A stretch of 64,000 nucleotides of DNA from Rivularia sp. PCC 7116 (GTDB taxonomy: Bacteria; Cyanobacteriota; Cyanobacteriia; Cyanobacteriales; Nostocaceae), in the NCBI RefSeq assembly GCF_000316665.1, contig NC_019678.1, positions 8,217,001 to 8,281,000 of the forward strand, given 5' to 3'. The notes beneath the pieces are model-generated. The model searched no databases and was not told the DNA's origin. It was given only the letters and a program-made list of their open reading frames with translations. Positions 16,522 to 24,425 of the stretch are shown here, piece by piece. Made by a program: the position numbers and the translations under genes. The stretch's first letter is position 1; the number at the start of each line of letters is the position of its first letter.

Positions 16522-18795
16522 TCAAACACCCAAAAACTGCTTCAAAATAGGCAAAACCAAAACAGCATTCTCTTGATTAATATCATTCTCATCATCAGGA
16601 AAACCAGAATTTCCATCAATACCATTCTTCACCCTTTCACCCATTTGTCTTCTTTCGGGTTCGCTAAAAGTAGCAAAAGTACGTCTTAATAAAGGTAACG
16701 AAGCTACAAAGAAATCTTCACTTAAATGACTTACCCAATTATCTAAAACCTGCCAAAGCTTATCATCATGCAAAAGCAGTAAACCGCTACCTTTTAAAAA
16801 TCCTTCTACCCACGCGCCTGCTTGAGATGGTTCATTAGCTGTAGATAAAGCCAAGCCCATTCTACGTGCTGCTTCTGCTGCATCTAAAACCTCAGCATCT
16901 AACAGCAGACGACAGCAACGCCCAGAAATTAAACCATGTACGTTAATATTGTCTGCAATTTGTACTAAAACTTGTCTCCAAGAGGTGATATGTTCTTCGT
17001 TTTGTAATAAACCAATCGCATTATTCACCTTTACTACATTCTCATACATTTGCGCTGCTGCATCATCATCAAGTGAAACGCAAGCACCTGGTAAACTAAT
17101 GCAAATCCGCGCTACTAAACCATCAACGACATGAGATATCATCGCTGTATCGGTTTGTCGCACGTTACCGTAGCGCATCACATTCGCGAGTGGTGGTAAT
17201 GCATTCATTAAATGAGTGACATCGCTGGTTAAAGCAGCAGCATTTTGCAACCGCGACATTAAATGAATTACCGCATCGGGTAAGTCAGATAAAATCACTT
17301 TATCCAACAAACCTGTCAGCACTGGTAACTCATCAGTTGTATCCGCAGCACTACAAGCTTTGACATTTGCAGCATCAGCAATCGTATTTCCCCAAACTCC
17401 GGCTTCAATTAAATTGACAGCAAATTCGGGATGCCACTGTACCAGCCAAAATTCATGAAAAGTACCTTTCTTGCCGCGAGTTTGCTGAAATTGTCCCCAA
17501 GGAATATCTAGAAGATTGAGACGATGTAGCAAATGGGAGCGAGCCAAATCATTCTCCTTCCGCAAATCCAAATCGTATGTCTTTTCTGTAGCATCCGCAG
17601 GCATACGCAATCGCTTTTGCTGGCGCTGCAAATCTTGCTGCAACGGCACCATCGGCGTTTCATCGGGGACTTTTCCCAAACTTTCCCCAACAATCAACTT
17701 ATCGAAAATCAACTGCATCGGTAAATCGCTACCGAAACACATTACCGTTTGTGTAGCCTCATTCAATTCCGGTAAACCGGGCAAAGAGCGATTTCGCAAA
17801 GCAGCTAAAGATTCCGCCAACCTTACCGCTTCAATAATGTGTGCTGAAGAAGCATCTAAATCTTGTTGCCGCAGCAAACGCGCTACTTTAGCCATCCAGG
17901 TTATTGAAATAGAGGGGGGAGAGGGGGTAGCAATTTCTTCTTGTCTTTCCAATGCCCTATTCCCAATCCCCAATGCCCCATGCCCAATTCCCCATTGCCA
18001 AAGATGGTGATACCAACCAGGTGATTCTATACCAGCACCATAACCGCTGCTGTAAGACAAACGCCCGTAAGTCCAAGGTATCCAGGTTGCTTGTACCTTT
18101 TTCTTAGGTAAACCTTTGAGTAATGCCGTATCTTCTTTAGCTGCTGGCATCTGGGAAAGTGCGGGAGCGTGCCAAGCACCACAAACAACGGCAATGCGCT
18201 CAAAACCTTCTTTCTGAGCGGTGCGGATAGTTTTCCGCATATAAGCTTCCCGTTTGTTTTCGATAGGATTTTCAGAAGCTGGCATTTCTTCACGCACTGC
18301 CGTCATTGCTTCCAAAATACCTGTAAATAAATCAACACTATCCCCGCGTGTTTCCACCATATGTTCCCACCAGCGCTCTCCGTCGCTGTATCCTGCTGCT
18401 TCGGCGAGTAATCCCAATGGATCTTGTGGGAGAGAGGGGGGAGAAATTACTTTATTTTCTGCTTGTACTTCTTCTACCATAGCCATCCGATGGGTTAGGG
18501 GTAAATCCATAAACCGCACGGGGATATTATTACTGAGTCCAAATTGTATTGCTTGCCACTCTGGCGAAAATACGGCGAAGGGATAATAAACGCTTTCTTT
18601 GGGGTTGTCTGGCAGGTAAATTAGTAGTGCTACCGGCGGCTGCATTTGCGATGAAACAACCAACGGTAGCAATGATTCGGCATCAGGAGGTCCTTCGATG
18701 AGGATGATATTGGGTTGTAGCTGTTCTAATGCCCTACGCAGACTGCGTGCTGAACCGGGACCGTGATGTCGTATACCAAAGATATGGTTACTCAT
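16522..18795 (-). CDS. DUF5682 family protein
   Basis: The chosen start at 18795 gives 757 residues opening with MSNHIFGIRHHGPGSARSLR, the invariant opening of DUF5682; an in-frame ATG at 18909 would add 38 unrelated residues. The HHGPGS and IEGPPDAESL motifs and CGAWHAPAL near 210 resemble the active-site motifs of the TIKI/TraB/erythromycin-esterase group, but this is inference. DUF5682 is typically encoded with MoxR AAA, VWA and SWIM proteins; the VWA partner is at 6893-8062. Near residues 265-285 the protein reads GIGHGALGIGNRALERQ, encoded by heptamer repeats that appear inserted in frame. Function unknown. Confidence 0.8.
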   Translation of the reverse strand: MSNHIFGIRHHGPGSARSLRRALEQLQPNIILIEGPPDAESLLPLVVSSQMQPPVALLIYLPDNPKESVYYPFAVFSPEWQAIQFGLSNNIPVRFMDLPLTHRMAMVEEVQAENKVISPPSLPQDPLGLLAEAAGYSDGERWWEHMVETRGDSVDLFTGILEAMTAVREEMPASENPIENKREAYMRKTIRTAQKEGFERIAVVCGAWHAPALSQMPAAKEDTALLKGLPKKKVQATWIPWTYGRLSYSSGYGAGIESPGWYHHLWQWGIGHGALGIGNRALERQEEIATPSPPSISITWMAKVARLLRQQDLDASSAHIIEAVRLAESLAALRNRSLPGLPELNEATQTVMCFGSDLPMQLIFDKLIVGESLGKVPDETPMVPLQQDLQRQQKRLRMPADATEKTYDLDLRKENDLARSHLLHRLNLLDIPWGQFQQTRGKKGTFHEFWLVQWHPEFAVNLIEAGVWGNTIADAANVKACSAADTTDELPVLTGLLDKVILSDLPDAVIHLMSRLQNAAALTSDVTHLMNALPPLANVMRYGNVRQTDTAMISHVVDGLVARICISLPGACVSLDDDAAAQMYENVVKVNNAIGLLQNEEHITSWRQVLVQIADNINVHGLISGRCCRLLLDAEVLDAAEAARRMGLALSTANEPSQAGAWVEGFLKGSGLLLLHDDKLWQVLDNWVSHLSEDFFVASLPLLRRTFATFSEPERRQMGERVKNGIDGNSGFPDDENDINQENAVLVLPILKQFLGV
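17947..18000. repeat. Heptamer repeat array inside the DUF5682 gene
   Basis: CCAATGCCCTATTCCCAATC-type units continue for about 50 bases and are the same STRR type that occurs between genes at 2812, 33257 and 35820. Here they are translated without breaking the frame. Confidence 0.75.
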
Positions 18796-19221
18796 AATAA
18801 TTAAACCGCAGAGACACTGAAGAAGAAAGCAAGAGATTTTATCTCGTAAGCATAATCGATGATGAAGTGATGTTACTGGATTTTGCTGCTCAAAGCATGG
18901 AAACTGCAAACAGAATTAACAGTTACCCGCTCAATGTTAAAGTTCAATGTGGGCATAAATTTTATTTATAACTACGGCGGCGATCGCGCATAATTAACTT
19001 ATACGTCAGCAATGTAGTACATAAGTACTTTGTTGTCAGGTATTATATTCTTGGTAATCACATACGCGGACAAGATTTACCTTGTTCGCTTTTTCTACTG
19101 CAATTTTATCATTATTGTTTTCTAGCTTGCTAATGCTTGATTAAAGCGCTGTTCGTAATCGCTTATAAATTACAGTACAATAGAATTAAACGTCTAGACT
19201 GGCTAGATAGATATATTTAAT
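18796..19221. other. Intergenic region before the toxin-antitoxin pair
   Basis: No gene is supported. It holds the promoter of the DUF5682 gene (minus) and of the antitoxin (plus). An inverted repeat TCTAG/CTAGA at 19193-19207, just before the antitoxin start, may be the autoregulatory operator of the pair. Confidence 0.45.
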
Positions 19222-19476
19222 ATGGAAAAATATTGGCAGCTACAAGAAGCAAAGAATAAATTTAGTGAAGTGGTAGATAAGGCTATCAATGAAGGAGCAC
19301 AAGTTATTACTAGAAGGGGTGTTGAAGTCGCAATAGTTGTATCATATACAGAGTATCGTCAGATGATAGCCTCAAAAAAGAAGATTTCCGAGTTTTTTCG
19401 CGAGTCTCCTTTAGTTGAAGAAGATTTAGATTTTAGTAGGGATAAGAGCGATGCTCGGGAAGATATTGTATTATGA
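19222..19476 (+). CDS. Phd/YefM-type antitoxin
   Basis: This 84-residue protein has the Phd/YefM fold: WQLQEAKNKFSEVVDKAINEGAQVITRRGVEVAIVVSYTEY, residues 5-45, which dimerises and binds DNA. The acidic C-terminal tail (about 55-84) would wrap the toxin. Its stop overlaps the start of the PIN toxin gene by 4 bases. Antitoxins of this family repress their own operon, and the TCTAG inverted repeat upstream is a candidate site. Confidence 0.9.
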   Translation: MEKYWQLQEAKNKFSEVVDKAINEGAQVITRRGVEVAIVVSYTEYRQMIASKKKISEFFRESPLVEEDLDFSRDKSDAREDIVL

Positions 19477-19892
19477 AATATCTGCTCGATACCTGTGTAA
19501 TTTATGAATTAGTAGCAAAAAAACCTTCCAAAAAAGTTATTGATTGGATTGATAATATTGAGCAAGAAAATATTTATTTGAGCGTTATTACTATTGGTGA
19601 AATTCGTAAGGGAATAGAGAAACTACCCGAATCAAAGCGAAAAACGAATCTTCAACAATGGCTAAACGATGAGTTACTAATACGCTTTCAAGGCAAAATA
19701 TTGGTAATAGATACAGATGTAATCTTGGTTTGGGGAGAATTAACCGGAAGACTCGATATAGAAGGAAAAAGAATGCCTGCAATTGATTCTTTAATCGCTG
19801 CAATTGCGATACACAATAATTGTAGCTTGGTAACTAGAAATGAATATGATTTTAAGGATGTCGGCTTGAGTATTGTTAATCCTTGGCAATAA
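19473..19892 (+). CDS. PIN-domain toxin (VapC/FitB type)
   Basis: This 139-residue protein is a PIN-domain ribonuclease. The acidic metal-binding residues are present: D6 (LLDTCVIYE), E43 (TIGEIRKGIE), D105 (PAIDSLIAA) and D126 (TRNEYDF). The length and the ITIGEIRKGIEKLPE motif match FitB-like VapC toxins, which cleave RNA such as tRNA or rRNA when released from the antitoxin. All four residues being present suggests an active toxin. The pair stands alone and could stabilise the region. Confidence 0.9.
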   Translation: MKYLLDTCVIYELVAKKPSKKVIDWIDNIEQENIYLSVITIGEIRKGIEKLPESKRKTNLQQWLNDELLIRFQGKILVIDTDVILVWGELTGRLDIEGKRMPAIDSLIAAIAIHNNCSLVTRNEYDFKDVGLSIVNPWQ

Positions 19893-19960
19893 AAAATTAG
19901 GCATTCGGTATTGCATATTGCTGTGAAAATATTAATTCAATTTAAAAATATAAAAGCATT

Positions 19961-20029
19961 GTAGTGCTGTCACGGCGCAAATATGTTTAATCTTCAATGA
20001 CAACCTTGAAAATGCCGTAACGTAGCATC
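19961..20029. repeat. Hairpin repeat, GTGCTGTCACGG family, copy 1
   Basis: GTAGTGCTGTCACGGC at the left and TGCCGTAACGTAGCATC at the right are imperfect inverted repeats. It overlaps the last two bases of the gene ending at 20028. Related copies are at 20607 and 20725. Confidence 0.6.
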
Positions 20030-20504
20030 AAAAGTTGTATAACCCAATTAATCCACCAAATATCAGAATGGACGTATTGCTAATCAATCCCAAAACACCA
20101 AGACAACTATTATAAAGAGTATATTTAGCATTTGATGAAAGCAATTTCTGTAAACCGGGAAAAATAAACGGTAAAAACGCTATTATTGCAGGAGTTAGGC
20201 AAATGATAATTACATCTCGAACAGATATGGTTTCGCTAACACGAGCTCTGGCAATAACGCAAATTGCAGCTAAAAAAAATTGAACTATAAAAGGAACAAT
20301 ATAAGCAACTATCCACCGATAATTGATTCCTAATTCATAAACTACCTCCCAGAAATTAATAAATATACCGAATAAAAATCCCAATAATATTATGGGAACA
20401 TGCATGGTGAAATAAAAAATGACTGTCAATTCGTAAAATATCCACAAATTGATAAAAAGTATGAATCCAATTGAAAAATCTAAAAGTAATGCTTCAAACA
20501 CCAA
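20028..20504 (-). CDS. Membrane protein of unknown function
   Basis: This 158-residue protein is almost entirely hydrophobic, with four to five helices, and carries no motif I recognise. A single charged loop (CVIARARVSETISVRD) lies near residue 82. Its C terminus ends in the hairpin repeat family found in the flanking DNA. It might be expressed alone. Confidence 0.6.
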   Translation of the reverse strand: MVFEALLLDFSIGFILFINLWIFYELTVIFYFTMHVPIILLGFLFGIFINFWEVVYELGINYRWIVAYIVPFIVQFFLAAICVIARARVSETISVRDVIIICLTPAIIAFLPFIFPGLQKLLSSNAKYTLYNSCLGVLGLISNTSILIFGGLIGLYNF

Positions 20505-20606
20505 TTTAAAAAATGATTATTTATCTTACTTATACCATTTATTCAAATCTTAAAACTGATTAAATATTTTACTTCAACTTTGTAATTAAAGACGATTATA
20601 AATACT

Positions 20607-20675
20607 GTAGGGTGCTGTCACGGTTTGAAAATTATCAATATTAAATTACCATATTGAAAATACCGTGACGCACCA
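20607..20675. repeat. Hairpin repeat, GTGCTGTCACGG family, copy 2
   Basis: GTAGGGTGCTGTCACGG and CCGTGACGCACC pair as inverted repeats around an AT-rich loop of about 40 bases. Confidence 0.7.
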
Positions 20676-20724
20676 TATATAGTATGATAAATAAAATCTC
20701 TAATCAAAAGTTTTAAATAAATGA

Positions 20725-20793
20725 TGGTGCGTTACGGCATTATCACAATAATAACCTTTAATTCAAATTATCTAGAGCCGTAACAGCACCCTA
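20725..20793. repeat. Hairpin repeat, GTGCTGTCACGG family, copy 3, opposite orientation
   Basis: GGTGCGTTACGGC at the left and GCCGTAACAGCACCCTA at the right are the reverse orientation of copy 2, 50 bases away. Together the two copies fill most of the 341-base gap between the genes at 20504 and 20846; no gene is seen in the gap. Confidence 0.7.
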
Positions 20794-20845
20794 TAAATTA
20801 ATATTTATTTAAACTGCTAACTGTTCACTGTTCACTGGTAACTGA

Positions 20846-23800
20846 TTAATGCATCCCACAAAACGGATCTCTTTCGGCTTCAACATTGGTAGATTGCGGT
20901 TGTAATGAATCCCTAAAAACACATCCTTCTTGTTTCAGAAATTCAGGATTAGTTGATGTCCAGTAAGATACTTCAAAAGGATGTACGCGCAATATTCCTT
21001 TAAAATCTAAGGTTACATAATAACGACAAGGATATTCGCTATTTACTATCGGTTGCGGTAATTCTCCAATTAATTCCCATGCGTTAGATTGCGGGTTGCG
21101 AAATTGGAAGTAAAATGTGTGTTTTCCGCTGGCTGGAAATGGTGGAAGTTCGGCTATTAATCCGATGGTTTGCGGTTGCATTGTGTCGTTTTCGTAGCGA
21201 AATACTCGTAATTCTTTGCTGTAGTCTTTACCGGCTTTGAATAATACTGTATGTGCATCTGTTTTTAATGCGTTTGCTGCTTCGACGACGTTAACTGCTA
21301 TGTCGCAGATTACTTGGGATTCGTCGGTAATTAGTTCTTGATTTCCGATGGCTTTGGCTGCATCTACACTGGGAATATTTAATGGTATTAAATAGTGGGG
21401 TGTTCCGCGACAAAGCAATAAATCAATATCTAGTTTTTGATTGATTTCAAATTGAACTTTGATATTATTTTTAAAGTCATCTTCGGTGATTCCTAATTTT
21501 TTCATTAAAGCGTCACCGTTATAACTTCCCCATAACTGTAACTTCATTTTTTCAAAGTCTTGTCTTCTGATATTATTGGTTAGCTGCATTCCCAACCAAT
21601 TACTACGAAGTTTTGCCATTCCTTCTTCAGCTTTGAGTTGGTAAAGTTCTTGCCCAGCGTGGAAAATTGGTACTGGGCTGCCACCGATAACTTCTCTTAC
21701 GAAGGAACAAGGAAGGAAGTAAAATAAGTTTTTGACATCTATATAAAGTTGATTTGCTCCTTTCCGAAGTAAATCTTTTGATTCTTGAGGAGAAAAGCTT
21801 AATTGACGCAATTTTTCCGCAAAGCAAGCTCCGGCAGATGTAGCTAATTTGGTATATTCCGGTTCAAAGGTGACTCTTTCTTCATTCCAGACAAAGTAAT
21901 CTGATTTACTAAATACTCGATAAAGCTCCCGTTCGACTAGTTCTAAATTACAAGTTTTTCCAGATAAAATTAACCAGTCTACTTGTTCTTTCTTAACTTT
22001 ATCTTCGTCTTTCTCTATAAAATTTATTTCGCTGACAAACTTTGATTTAAAAGCATTTTCAATTAACCCAGAAGCGATACCGATTGCTTCTTGAATTACT
22101 GGGGAAGCTGCTTTCTCAAATTGCTCTTGGGTTAAAGTAACGCTAATTTTTTCAACTAACTCTGTGGGTAATTGAATATCGTTTTGGTAAAGTAATTCCG
22201 AGATTTGCTGTCCATCCAAAACGAATATCGCTTCTTGATTATCATTTCCAGAAAAACGCTTTTGTCCCAAAGCTAATTTCGCGTTTTCAGCATGTTCCCA
22301 AAGGTCGTAAAATGTTTGAGAGCGGGATGAACGATTTTTCCAACGGGTAGGTAAAACTTTTTCAGCGTCGTTTAATGCTTCCTTGTAAGTATCGCCTTCG
22401 CGAATTTCTTTATCAACACAAGCTAACAGCGAACCTTTCCGATATTTACCGTTATCTAAAAAGCGTTCGTTTAATTCTTCCGGCTGTACTTTCAAGACAT
22501 CCCTAGGTAAAATATCATCACTTACAGCACTCAATAAACAATCCGCGATCGCAGTTTTTAACAACAAGAATAATCGCAGCGAAATTAATTCCCCACCCAA
22601 CTGCAAATGACCCGAAGAACCCAACAGTTTTGGTGTAAGTTTATAATAGCGTCCCCCATCACCTCTATCTTCGGTAGGTTCAAAAGGATCGAGTTCCTCC
22701 AACGTCAGTCGAATTAATGCTAAATCTGTAGTTCCCCCACCAATATCCAACACTAAAACATTTTGCCACCATTTATTCCCATCGTGACGACAGCGACTTT
22801 TAAAAGATTCAATTCCTAAGTTTAAATCACCACCAAATTCTTGCCATAAAAAGAAGATAGCAGCAGAAACCGCTTCATCATAAGCCATTTGTACATCTTC
22901 GATACCCAGCTTCTTAACCAAACTTTCGATTTCCCGACGGATAAATGGGGAAGCAATTGTCGGATATGTCAAAACAGCACGATAAAAATCACCATCGCTG
23001 CATTTTCCGGGATACCGCTGACGATATTTCTGGGTTAATTCAATCAACTGAGCGTAAGCAGCTTGTAAAAGTTGATTAACCGCAATAGTATCTTCCTTAC
23101 CATCCAAACTTATATCAAAACTGCGCTCTTGACCAAAATAACGCTTCGGAGAATGCAAAAATCTACCGTCAATATCTTCCCCTTGCTTAATCGCATCCAA
23201 CCGATGCTGATAAGCTTGCTCTCCCAACATCACTTTTACCTTTGCTGGATCTTGAGTTGGTAAAGAAGGTTCTAAATTAACCACCTCCAACTCCGACGGA
23301 ATTTCATTTAACCGTCTATCCTTATCCAACTCCACCGGTAACAAACTTTGCCATTCCAAAGCCGGAACCCGAAAAACCTGATGATAAATTTGATTTAATC
23401 TTTTACTAGCAGCCCGACGGAACCAACCCAAACGCTTACTCAGACAGATTTCTATTTCGCGAATTGCCTCTAAAAGCTGTTCTCCCCGTAAAAGCTGTAA
23501 ATTCGCTGGATTAAAATCTTGCAAGTTTTTACTGAGATGAGCAAATAACTTTTGCCACTCAGCATCCCAGACATCGCGACCAATACCCGGAACTTCATCC
23601 ACCGGGCGTTGCGTTAACCAAAAAGCCAACTGCTCGCTTAACTTTTCCTCTTGTTCGCTGGGTAAAGTATGGGGAGTGACAATAACTTTGGGATCGTAAA
23701 GCGTCACCGTAGAATTAGAAGTACCAAAATCAATTGCAAACCAACCGGGATAGGTTATATCAGATTTTTCTGATTTCCCCGAACTAACCGATAAAGAGTG

Positions 23801-24286
23801 ATTTAGGATAGGAGTTTCGCCGATCATATCTTGATTAGTAATTTTTTCAGTAAGTTCCGGATTTCTCCAACGAGCATTTTCTTCAGCAAAAGTCCAAATA
23901 TTGCAATCAGCAGCGGCAGTTTTTTTCACAGATAAAATTGCTTTACCCGCATCATCAGCATCAAAATACTCAGCAGTTACCCGCAAAGTCAAATTTAAGC
24001 CCTTCGGTAAAGGTGGATTCCAAATACAATCATTCTGTTTTAACCGCTGCGGAGAAGTAAGTCTAAGTAATCGATCGGTACTAAAACTGACACTTTTATA
24101 AGCAGATTCTATTTGTTCAGCTAATGGCGATCGCTGTCCCAAAACCTTAATTTCAATCGAAGAAATAAACGGAGAATTAGGACTATCAACCGGTTTTATC
24201 TCCACAACCGGCAATAATAAAAGTAAAGGGTCAGTTTCTTTAGTACGTAATTGATAACGACTAAAAAGTTCTATTTTTACAGGCAT
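20846..24286 (-). CDS. SrfB-like actin/Hsp70-fold ATPase
   Basis: This 1146-residue protein has an Hsp70/actin-type nucleotide-binding core. The phosphate-1 loop AIDFGTSNSTVTLYDP is near residue 184, the phosphate-2 loop VLDIGGGTTDLALI near 513, and an adenosine-like loop LILSGKTCNLELVE near 772. The N-terminal 180 residues look like beta-sandwich, and the C-terminal 200 also. The size and order fit the SrfB family, named after a SsrB-regulated Salmonella gene and of unknown mechanism. It lies 139 bases downstream of a dynamin-like GTPase gene on the same strand, as SrfB sits beside SrfC in enterobacteria. The family name is from memory; the fold call is firm. Confidence 0.7.
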   Translation of the reverse strand: MPVKIELFSRYQLRTKETDPLLLLLPVVEIKPVDSPNSPFISSIEIKVLGQRSPLAEQIESAYKSVSFSTDRLLRLTSPQRLKQNDCIWNPPLPKGLNLTLRVTAEYFDADDAGKAILSVKKTAAADCNIWTFAEENARWRNPELTEKITNQDMIGETPILNHSLSVSSGKSEKSDITYPGWFAIDFGTSNSTVTLYDPKVIVTPHTLPSEQEEKLSEQLAFWLTQRPVDEVPGIGRDVWDAEWQKLFAHLSKNLQDFNPANLQLLRGEQLLEAIREIEICLSKRLGWFRRAASKRLNQIYHQVFRVPALEWQSLLPVELDKDRRLNEIPSELEVVNLEPSLPTQDPAKVKVMLGEQAYQHRLDAIKQGEDIDGRFLHSPKRYFGQERSFDISLDGKEDTIAVNQLLQAAYAQLIELTQKYRQRYPGKCSDGDFYRAVLTYPTIASPFIRREIESLVKKLGIEDVQMAYDEAVSAAIFFLWQEFGGDLNLGIESFKSRCRHDGNKWWQNVLVLDIGGGTTDLALIRLTLEELDPFEPTEDRGDGGRYYKLTPKLLGSSGHLQLGGELISLRLFLLLKTAIADCLLSAVSDDILPRDVLKVQPEELNERFLDNGKYRKGSLLACVDKEIREGDTYKEALNDAEKVLPTRWKNRSSRSQTFYDLWEHAENAKLALGQKRFSGNDNQEAIFVLDGQQISELLYQNDIQLPTELVEKISVTLTQEQFEKAASPVIQEAIGIASGLIENAFKSKFVSEINFIEKDEDKVKKEQVDWLILSGKTCNLELVERELYRVFSKSDYFVWNEERVTFEPEYTKLATSAGACFAEKLRQLSFSPQESKDLLRKGANQLYIDVKNLFYFLPCSFVREVIGGSPVPIFHAGQELYQLKAEEGMAKLRSNWLGMQLTNNIRRQDFEKMKLQLWGSYNGDALMKKLGITEDDFKNNIKVQFEINQKLDIDLLLCRGTPHYLIPLNIPSVDAAKAIGNQELITDESQVICDIAVNVVEAANALKTDAHTVLFKAGKDYSKELRVFRYENDTMQPQTIGLIAELPPFPASGKHTFYFQFRNPQSNAWELIGELPQPIVNSEYPCRYYVTLDFKGILRVHPFEVSYWTSTNPEFLKQEGCVFRDSLQPQSTNVEAERDPFCGMH

Positions 24287-24298
24287 TTTTTAAATTAG

Positions 24299-24425
24299 GA
24301 GTTAGTTGTTAGTTGTTAGTCGTTAGTTGCTATGAATTAAGAATCACTAATGATTAATCATTAATCAAGAATCAAGAATCATTAAAAAATCCGTGAAATC
24401 CGCGTCATCCATTTAATCCGTGTTC
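24299..24425. repeat. TTAGTTG heptamer repeats and AATCATT repeats
   Basis: The gap between the two large genes contains TTAGTTGT-type units at 24299-24330 and AATCATTA/AATCAAG units at 24340-24385. It has no clear terminator, which is compatible with co-transcription. Confidence 0.6.

Noticed and set aside
17516-18010. 164-residue plus-strand open frame inside DUF5682
   Set aside because: It is antisense to a well-supported gene and has no recognisable motif.
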